From NCBI GenBank assembly GCA_050246945.1, contig JBFWVC010000012.1, positions 131,242 through 195,241 on the forward strand: a stretch of DNA of 64,000 nt. Direction: 5' to 3'. The translations under genes and the position numbers were made by a program. Shown here one piece after another: positions 28,319 to 37,473 of the stretch. The notes under the pieces were generated by a model. The model saw only the letters and a list, made by a program, of their open reading frames with translations, had not been told where the DNA came from and made no database searches. Numbering within the stretch: the stretch's first letter is position 1; every line of letters starts with the position of its first letter. This stretch comes from JAEUMD01 sp050246945 (GTDB lineage Bacteria; Pseudomonadota; Alphaproteobacteria; Rhizobiales; Hyphomicrobiaceae).

Positions 28319-29254
28319 ATGTCCACGTCGATCTTCAGCAACTGGGGTCCCGAGCATTCCCGGTCTTGGGGCAAGGCGCCACTCCGTATCGAGCACCGGC
28401 TTCACGAGCACCCCCTCTATTCGATCGACGCCTTGGCCGACCTGATCGACAACTATCCGCGTGGGCAGTACGCGTTGGTTCACATGGGGGCCCAGAAGGA
28501 GCGCCGCCTGTGGCGCGAAGGCGAGATCGGCACGATGTCGGGCCATCAAGTGATCGACGCCATCGCCAAGGGCCGCATGTGGCTCAACCTTCGCAACATC
28601 GGTCAGGTCGACAAGCGCTACAAGGACATACTCGACCAGATCTTCGAGGAGGTGCGTCGCAACGTGCCCGGCTATGACACGTATGCACGCACGTCTGGCA
28701 TACTCATCTCTTCGCCCAACGCGCAGGTCTACTACCACATGGACCTGCCCGGCCAGTCGCTCTGGCAGATTCACGGGAAGAAGCGCGTCTACCTTTATCC
28801 CGATAAGGAGCCATTCCTCACTTTCGAGGAACTCGAACGCATTTCGCTGTTCGAGGTCGAGGTCGATATTCCCTACGAGTCCTGGTACGACGAGCACGCC
28901 ACGGTTTTCGAGATCGCTGGCGGCGAGATGTTGCACTGGCCGCTCAATGCGCCCCATCGCGTCGAGAATTTCGACTGTCTCAACGTCTCGATGACCACCG
29001 AGTACTGGACCGAGGTGATCCGTCGCCGCCAGATGATCAACATGGCCAACGGCATTCTTCGCCATAAGCTCGGGCTGACGCCCCGTAGTATCTCCACGTC
29101 GGGTCCGGGCTTCTGGGCCAAGGCGGCGCTCCAGGCCGGAGTTCGCCGCGCTGGCCTCTTGAAGAAGGACCGCAAGGTGCGCCGTCCCATCGAGTTCCGC
29201 CTCGACGATAAGCATCCGGGGCAAGTCATCGACCTCGCAACGCGCGCCGACTGA
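28319..29254 (+). CDS. JmjC-like cupin protein
   Basis: 311 residues. The region YYHMDLPGQSLWQIHGKKRV (from residue 138) has the HxD metal motif (His140, Asp142) and is followed about 65 residues later by MLHWPLNAPHRVEN, giving the third ligand histidine. This is the layout of JmjC/cupin-like Fe(II)/2-oxoglutarate oxygenases. No signal peptide. The substrate is unknown. The next gene starts five bases after the stop, so the two form a pair, perhaps modifying one small molecule or a cell-surface product. Confidence 0.75.
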   Translation: MSTSIFSNWGPEHSRSWGKAPLRIEHRLHEHPLYSIDALADLIDNYPRGQYALVHMGAQKERRLWREGEIGTMSGHQVIDAIAKGRMWLNLRNIGQVDKRYKDILDQIFEEVRRNVPGYDTYARTSGILISSPNAQVYYHMDLPGQSLWQIHGKKRVYLYPDKEPFLTFEELERISLFEVEVDIPYESWYDEHATVFEIAGGEMLHWPLNAPHRVENFDCLNVSMTTEYWTEVIRRRQMINMANGILRHKLGLTPRSISTSGPGFWAKAALQAGVRRAGLLKKDRKVRRPIEFRLDDKHPGQVIDLATRAD

Positions 29255-29259
29255 CTGTG

Positions 29260-30507
29260 ATGGAGGCTCCACTGGATCGCACGGCCGAACTATCATGTCG
29301 GCAAGCGCTTGCTGCTGCCCGACCCGATCATAAGACGAGACCGGCCCGAACCACTGGAGCTGTGGCTCCTTTCCACGTAGAGCGCATCCGCGGGGCTGCC
29401 AAAGTTCTGGAAAACATTGCCGCATTACGCGCCGCCGGCGTCGAAGCGACAGGCTTTCAAACCGAGCAGTGGCTCTCTGCACTGTTCAGCGACGTGGCGC
29501 CCCACGCTGGCGCTGAGCCGAGCCTCGTCGTCCTGCGACGCCGTGAGTCAGGTGCGGTGGCGCTTGCCATGCCGCTCGTCGTCCGCGCTATCGGCGCCCT
29601 CCGGTATGGCGAATTCGCTGACCTCGGCCTCACTGACTATTGCGCGCCGCTGGTCGGGTCGGAGCCACCGGCGACGAGGGAAGAGGCAGTGGCGCTGATC
29701 GAGGCCCTGCGGTCCGAGCTGCGCGACGTTGACATCATTCGCCTGGAAAAGATGCCCGCCATCATCGGCGGGCATGCCAACCCGCTCCTGTTGCCTGAAG
29801 GATCGCATCCGAGCCGTTTTTCCGGCAACCGATTGACGGTCGCTACCACAGTGAATGACTACATCGCCTCGCGCGGCAAGAAGTACCGCAAGGAGGCTGA
29901 GCGATCACGCCGCCGGCTCGAGGACATGGGAACCCTCACCCATTCGCGCGCAACCACTGTTGAAGAGATCGATCACGCTTACCAGCGGCTTGAGACGTGG
30001 CAGCAGGCACGCCACCTGCGAGCCGGTCACGACTATCGGCTCAGCCAGCCGCAGGTGTCCAAATTCTATCGCGGCCTCCTGGTCGCAAATCGCAACCGGG
30101 ATTTTGCCAACCTGTTCACGATTGAAGTGGAAGGACAACTCGTGGCGGCACTTCTCGGCATTACCCACGGCACGACATTCACGCTGTTGCGTATTGCCGA
30201 TGCCGGCGAGGATTGGCGTCACTGTTCGCCGGGCCGGATGGTGGTGATCGAGGCCATGGAATACCTCGTTGCGCGTGGCATCACCACGTTCGACATGGGG
30301 ATCGGCGACTATCCGTTCAAACGCTGGATCGGCTGCGAGCCCTACCCATTGTACGATCGGCTCATCGCCATCACCCCCCGCGGTCACGCCCACGCCCTCT
30401 TCGATCGCCTCAAGCGCCGCATCCGCGCCAACCAAACGCTCACTACAATTGCCTTCTGTATCAGGCACTTGGCGACCAGCGACCGGCGCGATCATGTGAC
30501 CGGCTGA
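29260..30507 (+). CDS. BioF2/CelD-like GNAT acetyltransferase
   Basis: 415 residues. The C-terminal half has the BioF2-like fold signature: KYRKEAERSRRRLEDMG, YQRLETWQQARHL, FTIEVEGQLVAALLGITHGTTF, SPGRMVVIEAMEYLVARGITTFDMGIGDYPFKRWIG. Such acyl-CoA-dependent transferases are often tied to polysaccharide or envelope modification. The start is the ATG at 29260 (a GTG at 29257 is adjacent); there is no strong ribosome site, suggesting coupling to the JmjC-like gene five bases upstream. Specific substrate unknown. Confidence 0.8.
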   Translation: MEAPLDRTAELSCRQALAAARPDHKTRPARTTGAVAPFHVERIRGAAKVLENIAALRAAGVEATGFQTEQWLSALFSDVAPHAGAEPSLVVLRRRESGAVALAMPLVVRAIGALRYGEFADLGLTDYCAPLVGSEPPATREEAVALIEALRSELRDVDIIRLEKMPAIIGGHANPLLLPEGSHPSRFSGNRLTVATTVNDYIASRGKKYRKEAERSRRRLEDMGTLTHSRATTVEEIDHAYQRLETWQQARHLRAGHDYRLSQPQVSKFYRGLLVANRNRDFANLFTIEVEGQLVAALLGITHGTTFTLLRIADAGEDWRHCSPGRMVVIEAMEYLVARGITTFDMGIGDYPFKRWIGCEPYPLYDRLIAITPRGHAHALFDRLKRRIRANQTLTTIAFCIRHLATSDRRDHVTG

Positions 30508-30576
30508 CGCGGCTTTTCCCCCTGGGGCTGATCCGCTATAAGCGAGCCAAATCATTTCCCGGCGGCTGCTGCCCTT

Positions 30577-30627
30577 GAGCCTGATCTTATGTGATGGAAC
30601 CGTCTGCGGCTCCAGCGAAGGCGTGAA
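30577..30627 (+). repeat. Family-C REP-like element, degenerate copy
   Basis: GAGCCTGATC ... GTGATGGAA ... GCGAAGGCGTGAA matches the 2411 and 50499 copies at the ends and right half; the middle has diverged. Confidence 0.6.
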
Positions 30628-30721
30628 CGGAACCCTCCGACAAGGACTTGGAGCGGGCTACGGTCGTCGGCAATGATACCGCCAGTCCTGAACCTGCTCC
30701 AAGCGAGGCGCTCCCCCAGTC

Positions 30722-32233
30722 ATGGCTAAAGACAAGAAAGGCGCCGGTTCGGGTTCGCGTCCCGAGGCCCGGCTACCGAAGGGCTTTCGCGACATTGGCG
30801 CGGCTGAGCTGGCGGCAACCAATGCGATGCTCGCAACCATCCGCCGCGTCTACGAGACCTATGGCTTCGAGCAGCTGGAAACGCCGGCGATTGAATACAC
30901 GGACGCATTGGGCAAATTCCTGCCTGACCAGGATCGCCCCAACGAAGGCGTCTTTTCCTTTACCGACGACGACGGCCAGTGGCTATCGCTGCGCTATGAT
31001 CTGACGGCGCCGCTCGCACGTTACGTGGCGGAGAATTTTCAGTCGCTGCCCAAACCGTTCCGCCGCTATGCGACAGGTACCGTCTACCGCAACGAGAAGC
31101 CGGGACCGGGCCGTTTCCGGCAGTTCACCCAGTTTGACGCCGATACCGTCGGCACCGACAATCTCGCGGCGGATGCCGAGATCTGCATGCTCGCCGCCGA
31201 TACGCTGGAAGCGCTTGGCATAGGGGGCGGAGACTATGTCATCAAGGTCAACAATCGAAAGCTTCTGGATGGCCTTCTGGAGTCGGTCGGCGTCGATCTG
31301 GAGGATCATGTTGCGCGGCTCGCGGTGCTGAGGTCGCTGGACAAGCTCGACAAGTTCTCGCGCGAGGATGTGGGGCTGCTGCTTGGGCCGGGCCGGAAGG
31401 ACGAATCGGGCGACTTCACAAAGGGCGCCGGCCTCAACGATAAGCAAACCACGGCGCTGCTCGACTTCGTGCTTCAGCCGCGCCTCGAACAGAGCGATCG
31501 TGATGCGGTCGTGCGCCGTGCCGGATTTGATCCGGCTCCCGCATTTGCGGAAGGACTGGCCGAACTCGCCGAGATAGACAGTCTCGTCAAGGCGGCCGGA
31601 TATAGTGACAATCGAATTCGTATCGATCATTCCGTGGTCCGCGGCCTCGAATATTACACCGGCCCCGTCTTTGAGGCGGAGCTGACCTTCGAGGTGAAAG
31701 ACGAGAAGGGCAACCCAGTGCGATTCGGCTCGGTCGGCGGAGGCGGCCGCTATGACGGGCTGGTCGAGCGCTTCCTCGGCCAGAAGGTTCCAGCGACCGG
31801 ATTTTCCATCGGCGTCTCGCGCCTGCAGGCAGCGCTTGCCGTGCTCGAAAAGGACAAGGCGAGTGCCTCGCTGCATGGCCCTGTCGTCGTCCTCGTCATG
31901 GATAAGGGCGAGCTGCCGCGCTATCAGCGCATGGCGCAGGAGCTGCGTTCCGCCGGCATCCGCGCGGAAATGTACCTTGGCACGTCGGGTATGAAGGCGC
32001 AGATGAAATACGCCGACAAGCGTGGCAGCCCCTGCGTCGTCATCCAGGGCTCCGAGGAGCGCGACAAGGGCGAGGTGCAGATCAAGGATCTGATCGAAGG
32101 TGCCAGGGCGGCGAAGGAGATTGCCGACAACAAGGAATGGAAGGAGCAGCGCCCCGCCCAGGTTTCCGCAAAGGAGACCGAACTCGTCGCCATCGTGCGC
32201 GAGATACTGTCGCGGCATGGCGATGCGGGGTGA
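30722..32233 (+). CDS. hisS: Histidyl-tRNA synthetase
   Basis: 503 residues. Class II core with RLPKGFRDIGAAE, motif 2 region YRNEKPGPGRFRQFTQFDADTVG, the histidine-binding DHSVVRGLEYYTGPVFE and motif 3 GSVGGGGRYDGLVERF, then an anticodon-binding domain from about residue 375 (VVLVMDKGELPRYQRMAQELR). Charges tRNA-His. The distal 60 residues are Lys/Glu-rich. First of the hisS-hisZ-hisG set, a typical rhizobial arrangement. Confidence 0.96.
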   Translation: MAKDKKGAGSGSRPEARLPKGFRDIGAAELAATNAMLATIRRVYETYGFEQLETPAIEYTDALGKFLPDQDRPNEGVFSFTDDDGQWLSLRYDLTAPLARYVAENFQSLPKPFRRYATGTVYRNEKPGPGRFRQFTQFDADTVGTDNLAADAEICMLAADTLEALGIGGGDYVIKVNNRKLLDGLLESVGVDLEDHVARLAVLRSLDKLDKFSREDVGLLLGPGRKDESGDFTKGAGLNDKQTTALLDFVLQPRLEQSDRDAVVRRAGFDPAPAFAEGLAELAEIDSLVKAAGYSDNRIRIDHSVVRGLEYYTGPVFEAELTFEVKDEKGNPVRFGSVGGGGRYDGLVERFLGQKVPATGFSIGVSRLQAALAVLEKDKASASLHGPVVVLVMDKGELPRYQRMAQELRSAGIRAEMYLGTSGMKAQMKYADKRGSPCVVIQGSEERDKGEVQIKDLIEGARAAKEIADNKEWKEQRPAQVSAKETELVAIVREILSRHGDAG

Positions 32234-32312
32234 GGCAAGCAATGCGAAACACGTCGACGGTGCGCCCGCTGCACAGGGTGCGCGACGAATGACGTACCGG
32301 ACTTGAGACAGC

Positions 32313-33491
32313 ATGGTCGCAGAGACAGCAAGAAAGTTCGAAGCGCTCGAGGCGCAGGCGCAAAAGCTCATGTCCGTCTTCATCAAGGCGGGACATGAGG
32401 CCGTCGCCCCGGCGATTATCCAGCCCGCGAGCGTATTCCTCGACGTGATTGGCGAGACATTGCGCGCGCGCACTTACGTGTTCACAGATCCCGATGGCGA
32501 GGAGCTGTGCCTGCGGCCCGACCTCACCGTCCCCACGTGCCGCCTGCACATCGAGCGCCATTCCGACCCCGCGACGAAGGCGAAGTACTGCTACAACGGC
32601 TCGGCATTCCGCTTCCAGCCCGCAGGAGCGCCCGTCGTCCATCCGCGCGAATTCCGTCAGGCCGGCATCGAATCCATCGGCGCACCCGACCGGGCCAAAG
32701 CCGAGGCGCTGACCGTAGTAACGCTGCTCGATGGCCTTAAGTCGGCGGGGCTGAGCGAGTTCAAGCTCTACATCGGCGATCTCGGCCTCTTCCGCGCGCT
32801 GCTCGAGGCAGCCGACATGCCGCTGCGCTGGCGCCGCCGGCTGATGCACCAGTTCTGGCGCCCAGAGGCGTTCCGCACGGAACTCAAACGTCTCACGACA
32901 GTGGCCACCGACGTGCCGCGCGACGTGCCCAAGGAGCTATTGACGAAGCTCAATCCGGAGCGCCCCGACGATGCGGAAAAGCAGGTCGCGGCCTATCTCG
33001 AGGAGCGGGGCATCGAGATGCAGGGCACCCGCTCCCTGGGCGAGATAACCGAGAACCTGTTGTCGATCGTTGCCGATTCCAAGACGCAGCCGCTCTCTGC
33101 CGCAACCGCCAATCTGTTGGAGAGCTACATTCGTGTCGTCGCACCGGCGCGAGCTGCTGGCGCCCGTCTGCGTGATCTCCTGCGCGACGGTGACATCGAC
33201 ATCTCCGAGGCGTTCGATGCATATCAGCGGCGCCTGCAGCTGCTTGCCGACGCCGGCGTCGACGTCGCCCGTGCGGAATTCGAGGCCGAGTTTGGCCGAA
33301 CGCTCGAGTATTACACCGGCTTCGTCTTCGAGGTTGTCGTGCCCCAGCTCGGCCGCGCGAGCCCCATCGCCGGCGGCGGCCGCTACGACACGCTCATGCG
33401 CCAGTGCGGCGCCGAAGAGGACGTGGCCGCAGTCGGTGGCGCCATCCACACGGAGCGACTGCTCGCGGCTTTGACAGGAGACCTGCGATGA
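32313..33491 (+). CDS. hisZ: ATP phosphoribosyltransferase regulatory subunit
   Basis: 392 residues. HisRS-like class II fold without the anticodon domain: APAIIQPASVFLDVIGETLRARTYVFTDPDGEELCLRPDLTVP, CYNGSAFRFQPAG, LEYYTGFVFEVV and IAGGGRYDTLM. HisZ is the regulatory partner required by the short form of HisG. It overlaps hisG by ATGA at 33488-33491, so the two are co-translated, as expected for a hetero-octamer. Confidence 0.95.
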   Translation: MVAETARKFEALEAQAQKLMSVFIKAGHEAVAPAIIQPASVFLDVIGETLRARTYVFTDPDGEELCLRPDLTVPTCRLHIERHSDPATKAKYCYNGSAFRFQPAGAPVVHPREFRQAGIESIGAPDRAKAEALTVVTLLDGLKSAGLSEFKLYIGDLGLFRALLEAADMPLRWRRRLMHQFWRPEAFRTELKRLTTVATDVPRDVPKELLTKLNPERPDDAEKQVAAYLEERGIEMQGTRSLGEITENLLSIVADSKTQPLSAATANLLESYIRVVAPARAAGARLRDLLRDGDIDISEAFDAYQRRLQLLADAGVDVARAEFEAEFGRTLEYYTGFVFEVVVPQLGRASPIAGGGRYDTLMRQCGAEEDVAAVGGAIHTERLLAALTGDLR

Positions 33492-34192
33492 CGGCGCCCG
33501 ACACCCTCGTACTCGCCGTCCCCTCCAAGGGTCGTCTCATGGAACAATCCATCGAGATCTTCGCCAACGGTGGCCTCAATCTGCGCAAGGTGGGCAACGC
33601 ACGCGGCTACCGTGGCGAGATCGAGGGTATCGGCAATGTCGAAGTGGCGTTCGTGTCCGCCTCCGAGATTGCGCGGTACCTGAAGACAGGGCGCGCCCAC
33701 ATCGGCATCACCGGCGAGGATCTGGTGCGCGAGCAGATGACCGACTGGGAGACACGCATCGAGGTCTTGAAGCCGCTCGGCTTCGGCCTGGCCGACGTTG
33801 TGGTTGCTGTGCCCGAGTGCTGGATCGACGTACGCGTGATGGCGGATCTCGATGAGATTTCTTCTGCGTTTCGCCAGATTCACGGCCGCTGGTTCCGCGT
33901 CGCTACCAAGTACATCAACCTGACCCGGCGCTTCTTATCTTCGCGCGGCTTGACCGATTTCCGCATCGTCGAGAGCCTTGGCGCCACTGAGGGAACACCC
34001 GCCGCCGGCACCGCCGACTTCATTGTCGACATCACAACGACGGGCGCGACGCTGAAGGCCAACGGCCTGAAGATCCTGGACGACGGCCTGATCCTAAAAT
34101 CTGAAGCGAACCTCATCGCCTCGCGAGCCGCCACCTGGACGCCGCGCGTGCGCGAGGCCGAGAACATCATCCTCGAAAAACTGGGCGTGTGA
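33488..34192 (+). CDS. hisG: ATP phosphoribosyltransferase, short form
   Basis: 234 residues, catalysing the first step of histidine synthesis. Typical blocks: LVLAVPSKGRLMEQSIEIFA, GITGEDLVREQ, RVATKYINLTRRFLSSRGL and the PRPP loop DFIVDITTTGATLKANGLK. The C-terminal ACT-like regulatory domain of long HisG is absent, consistent with the HisZ-dependent form. GGAG lies eight bases before the ATG at 33488, which overlaps the hisZ stop. Confidence 0.96.
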   Translation: MTAPDTLVLAVPSKGRLMEQSIEIFANGGLNLRKVGNARGYRGEIEGIGNVEVAFVSASEIARYLKTGRAHIGITGEDLVREQMTDWETRIEVLKPLGFGLADVVVAVPECWIDVRVMADLDEISSAFRQIHGRWFRVATKYINLTRRFLSSRGLTDFRIVESLGATEGTPAAGTADFIVDITTTGATLKANGLKILDDGLILKSEANLIASRAATWTPRVREAENIILEKLGV

Positions 34193-34376
34193 TTGCCAAG
34201 GCCATCCGTCTGCGTGGGGTGGCGGTTCGCGTAAATGAACGTTTGATTGTGCGACAGCGGGCACGCACGAGCGCCGCTGCTTGGCCGTTCATCTCGAAAT
34301 ATTGGCTTTTCCCACTCCTGATGCCGGCCTAGGCTGCACCCGACGGCGGGGCAGGCGGCCAGTGAAGGAGAGCGCC

Positions 34377-34670
34377 ATGCCAACATATGTTGTTCTTGCC
34401 AATTTCACCGAAAAGGGCGCACACGATGTAAAGGACACCGTCGAACGGGCTGAGAAGTTCAAGGAGATGGCCAAGAAAGCCGGTGTCACTGTGAAGGACA
34501 TCTACTGGACGTTGGGCACCACTGATATCGTGACGATATGCGAAGGCCCCGATGACGAGACTGCAACGGCACTGTCGATCAGCGTTGCCGCACGCGGCAA
34601 CATTCGCACGCAAACCATGCGCGCTTTCTCGGCAGCCGAGATGGCAAAGATTGTCGGCCGAATGGTGTGA
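34377..34670 (+). CDS. GYD domain-containing protein
   Basis: 97 residues: MPTYVVLANFTEKGAHDVKDTVERAEKFKEMAKKAGVTV..., followed by WTLGTTDIVTICEGPDDETATALSISVAARGNIRTQTMRAFS. This is the GYD family, a ferredoxin-like fold small protein with no established function. The ATG at 34377 has an AAGGAG ribosome site at the expected distance. No membrane segment. Confidence 0.88.
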   Translation: MPTYVVLANFTEKGAHDVKDTVERAEKFKEMAKKAGVTVKDIYWTLGTTDIVTICEGPDDETATALSISVAARGNIRTQTMRAFSAAEMAKIVGRMV

Positions 34671-34803
34671 TATTTGGCACCGACGCCCGGCCGAAGTTCA
34701 CGATCTTCGCGGCGCATGATACCGTTGCCGTGAAGAATTGCTATTTCTCACTGGACCGTGACCTGTGCCAGATGAAACAATCAGGACGCCTACCAGCGAC
34801 GTA

Positions 34804-34879
34804 GGTCCCGTAGCTCAACGGATAGAGTATCGCGCTTCGAACGCGAGGGTTGCAGGTTCGAGTCCTGCCGGGACCGCCA
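34804..34879 (+). tRNA. tRNA-Arg (anticodon TCG)
   Basis: 76 bases with CCA encoded. Acceptor GGTCCCG/CGGGACC, D arm with GCTC/GAGT, anticodon stem TCGCG/CGCGA with loop CTTCGAA (anticodon TCG at 34-36), and T arm GCAGG-TTCGAGT-CCTGC. All four helices pair well. Confidence 0.97.
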
Positions 34880-34970
34880 ATGCTTAGCTGGGCGCGATCA
34901 TAGGACAACCTGCATGGCGGGCGTAGTTCAGGTCTCCACGCCAACGCGCACTAGGCCATGGCGAAGGCTG

Positions 34971-35108
34971 GTGTTCTGGATCTGACGTTTGTTGCCCCGG
35001 GGGAGGGTTGTCAAACGTCAGTGAATCCAGAACACGAACCAAAAAATTGGAGGTTCGGAGCTGACGCGCAGGTGCCCAGTAGGGAGCCAAGCGTCAGAGT
35101 CGGAACAC
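34971..35108 (+). repeat. Composite intergenic repeat, families B plus B-prime
   Basis: Two hairpins in tandem. The first (34971-35035) has perfect outer arms GTGTTCTGGAT/ATCCAGAACAC, inner arms CTGACGTTTG/CAAACGTCAG and a CCCGGG-rich loop. The second (about 35055-35108) has GTTCGGAGCTGACGC against GCGTCAGAGTCGGAAC. The same composite, with matching order and linker, is at 59242-59381. The remaining gap to the CBS gene (35109-35393) shows no gene. Confidence 0.9.
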
Positions 35109-35393
35109 CGGGACCCGGAGTTCATAGCCCGGCGATGTCGGCTTGTTGGGCTTCGCCGCGATCAATGACGCCGCGAAAGTTCGCAAGCTCGTGCTCGTCA
35201 CGTCATTGCGCTGGAGGACGTCGCGGGCAACGAGCGCCGGCGCATCTTTCGAATGAGACGGCGCGACGATGGAGCCGCAATCTGCGATGCGGGTCTACGG
35301 CAGCGTGCCTGTGAATCTTGATCGCAGTCATTGCGCGGTTCCGCAATTTGGATTCTGAATATTTCAATATTAGCGCTCGGCGGAGGTGTGCAT

Positions 35394-35822
35394 ATGCGTA
35401 CGATCCGAGATGTTCTGGCGGTAAAGGGTAGGAAAATCTGGTCTGTGCGGCCCGACGAAACGGTTTTCAATGCCATTAAGCAGATGGATGAACGTAATGT
35501 CGGATCGCTGCTGGTAATTGACGGAGAGAAACTTCTTGGGATCCTCACGGAACGACACTACGCCCGCAATGTCATTCTAAGAGGTCGGACGTCGCCGACA
35601 ACTCCGGTCGCTGAAATCATGGAAACCAACCTTACTTGCGTGCGTCCAACGCAAACCGTCAAGGAGGGAATGGCTCTCATGACGGCCAGCTTTGTCCGTC
35701 ACCTTCCGGTCGTAGACGACGGTGACGTGGTAGGGGTTGTTTCGATCGGTGACCTCGTCAAGTCCATCATTGAGGATCAGCAATTTGTCATCGATCAACT
35801 TGAACACTATATTTCCAGATAG
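35394..35822 (+). CDS. CBS-domain pair protein
   Basis: 142 residues consisting almost wholly of two CBS motifs: TVFNAIKQMDERNVGSLLVIDGEKLLGILTERHYARNV and TVKEGMALMTASFVRHLPVVDDGDVVGVVSIGDLVKSI. Stand-alone CBS pairs bind adenine nucleotides or SAM and act as regulators; the partner is unknown. The ATG at 35394 has GGAGGT at the right distance, so the upstream in-frame extension was rejected. A second CBS-only protein is at 58711-59157. Confidence 0.93.
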   Translation: MRTIRDVLAVKGRKIWSVRPDETVFNAIKQMDERNVGSLLVIDGEKLLGILTERHYARNVILRGRTSPTTPVAEIMETNLTCVRPTQTVKEGMALMTASFVRHLPVVDDGDVVGVVSIGDLVKSIIEDQQFVIDQLEHYISR

Positions 35823-36101
35823 CCTCGTGGCCGGGCACAGCCTGACGATGATTGGATAAGTGCTCTCGGTGTCGCTTGGCTCCTTGGATCGAAACCGGAG
35901 CCCGGACATCCTGCCGGTCAGAGTTGAGCGCCAGCCTCTCGCAAGGCGGCTTCCATTTCGACAAACCGACCCCGCCGCTTGTCAAACTGGAGCAAATACG
36001 CCGCCTCAGGGTCGCGCCAGTCGTGAGATCGATTCCGGCCGCGCCCCGCAAAACTCCCGCACGGCAATCTGCGACAGTCCCGATTTGCGCGATGAGAAGA
36101 T
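35823..36101. other. Gene-free interval before tRNA-Met
   Basis: No convincing gene. Apparent frames here read into the tRNA and are spurious. Confidence 0.45.
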
Positions 36102-36178
36102 TGGTAGCGGAGGAGGGACTTGAACCCCCGACACGCGGATTATGATTCCGCTGCTCTAACCAGCTGAGCTACTCCGCC
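36102..36178 (-). tRNA. tRNA-Met (anticodon CAT)
   Basis: 77 bases on the minus strand with CCA encoded. Acceptor GGCGGAG against CTCCGCT with a G-T first pair, D arm GCTC...GAGC, anticodon stem GCGGA/TCCGC and loop ATCATAA (CAT at 34-36), T arm GGGGG/CCCTC region with TTCAAGT. The lack of the initiator C1-A72 mismatch and of three G-C pairs in the anticodon stem points to an elongator tRNA-Met; tRNA-Ile2 is the alternative. Confidence 0.95.
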
Positions 36179-36712
36179 ACGAACCCGTGTCTATAAGGAG
36201 CGCGGGCTTGCGATGTCAAGGCTTCCCACCGTCGAAAAGCAAAGCCGTCAGGGCCCTTTGTCAGCGCCCGGAATCGGCCGTCATGTTCCGGCCCGATAGT
36301 GGAACCCGGTGCATGTCTAATTGCCGTGCGCAGTGATTCAGCTTGAAAAACCTGCTCACGCCAATGAACTGGATCGTGTGCATGCTTCCACCATCCAAGA
36401 ACGCGACCTGGAGCGGGCGCAAACGCGTCCGTTCGATTGAGCCTGGCGCGAATTCACTCTCACGTTCCCGGCTGACGCGCCGGAACCCGGTTGGAAATCA
36501 AGAGTCAAAGTCGGAACACTGCTGCATGTCGCGCAAAACCGCTCAGCGGCTTTGCGACAACGGCATTCACAAAACCGACGACTTAAGGCGACAGGAGCGG
36601 TTCTGAAAATTCGCGATACGCTTTGCGGGACGGTCGACTCATTTGACATCGACCGCCGGACGCGGTTCCGCGTCCTCGTGGAAAATGCTCCGCCCGGCTC
36701 GATAGCCCGCCT
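36179..36712. other. Gap with decayed repeats between tRNA-Met and the methyltransferase gene
   Basis: Contains a diverged family-D palindrome (36311-36355) and a degenerate B-prime hairpin (36464-36519, starting GTTCCCGGCTGACGCG and ending AGTCGGAAC). No gene is seen. This is the 3' side of the minus-strand methyltransferase gene. Confidence 0.6.
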
Positions 36713-37447
36713 CTATTCGGCAGCGACCGGCTGCGCCACCGCAGCCACTGCCTTGCTGAACCGCATCATTGTGAACAGTCCCAGCGGCCGCAGCGACACG
36801 CGCTCGGCAAGCCGCAGGTCGTCGCACACCATGACGCGATCGACGTCGAACACCGACCGCCACCCGATCTTGTCGGCGAACGGCGCCATCCTGCGCTCGA
36901 CCCAGCCGCGTAGTCCTTCTTCCTGGCTGAAGTGGTTGACGAGGATCACCTGCCCGCCCGGCTTGGCGACACGGGCGAGCTCGCGCATCACCTTTTCAGG
37001 ATCGGGAACCACCGTCATGACGTACATCGCGACGACAATGTCGAACGAGCGCTCCGGGAAGTCGAGATTGCCGGCGTCCATCTCGTGTAGGCCGGTAACG
37101 TTACCCAGACCTTCCTCGACGACGCGCTCGCGCGCCTTGCCCAGCATTTCCGGCGACAGGTCGACGCCGACGATCTCGTGCCCAGGATCATAGTCGGGCA
37201 GCGAGAGACCGGTGCCGACGCCCACTTCGAGCACGCGGCCCTTGGGCATACTGTTGATGATTTCCACGACATGGCGGCGGCCCTGGCCAGCGACCATTCC
37301 GAAGGTGTGATCGTAGAACGGTGCCCAGCGGCGGTAGGCGACTTTAACGTCGCTCTCGTCGATGCGGCCGATGCCGACGATCCGCCCGCCGTCGCGATGC
37401 AGAACGGGGCCGCGGCGGCCCACCTCGGTCCGGTCCATGGTCCTCAT
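36713..37447 (-). CDS. Class I SAM-dependent methyltransferase (PmtA-like)
   Basis: About 244 residues. SAM-binding motif I VLEVGVGTGLSLPDY, then GVDLSPEMLGKAR and FDIVVAMYVMTVVPDPEKVMRELARVAKPGGQVILVNHF. The N-terminal AYRRWAPFYDHTFG block and overall pattern resemble phosphatidylethanolamine N-methyltransferases of the Rhodobacter PmtA type; a ubiquinone/menaquinone-type methyltransferase is an alternative. Start ATG at 37447 was preferred; a GTG at 37477 overlaps the mnmA stop as GTGA. Downstream of mnmA on the same strand, probably co-transcribed. Confidence 0.78.
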   Translation of the reverse strand: MRTMDRTEVGRRGPVLHRDGGRIVGIGRIDESDVKVAYRRWAPFYDHTFGMVAGQGRRHVVEIINSMPKGRVLEVGVGTGLSLPDYDPGHEIVGVDLSPEMLGKARERVVEEGLGNVTGLHEMDAGNLDFPERSFDIVVAMYVMTVVPDPEKVMRELARVAKPGGQVILVNHFSQEEGLRGWVERRMAPFADKIGWRSVFDVDRVMVCDDLRLAERVSLRPLGLFTMMRFSKAVAAVAQPVAAE

Positions 37448-37473
37448 GCTCTCTCGTGCTCCTCGTTGAATAC

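Noticed and set aside
30983..32473. 496-codon open frame antisense to hisS
   Set aside because: Shadow of hisS; no domain and no ribosome site.
34741..34944. Open frame containing GPGRTRTCNPRVRSAIL on the minus strand
   Set aside because: Translation of the antisense of tRNA-Arg (34804-34879), a recurrent annotation artefact.
35852..36145. Open frame ending in EEGLEPPTRGL on the plus strand
   Set aside because: This is the well-known false protein produced by translating the antisense of a tRNA gene; it overlaps tRNA-Met at 36102-36178.
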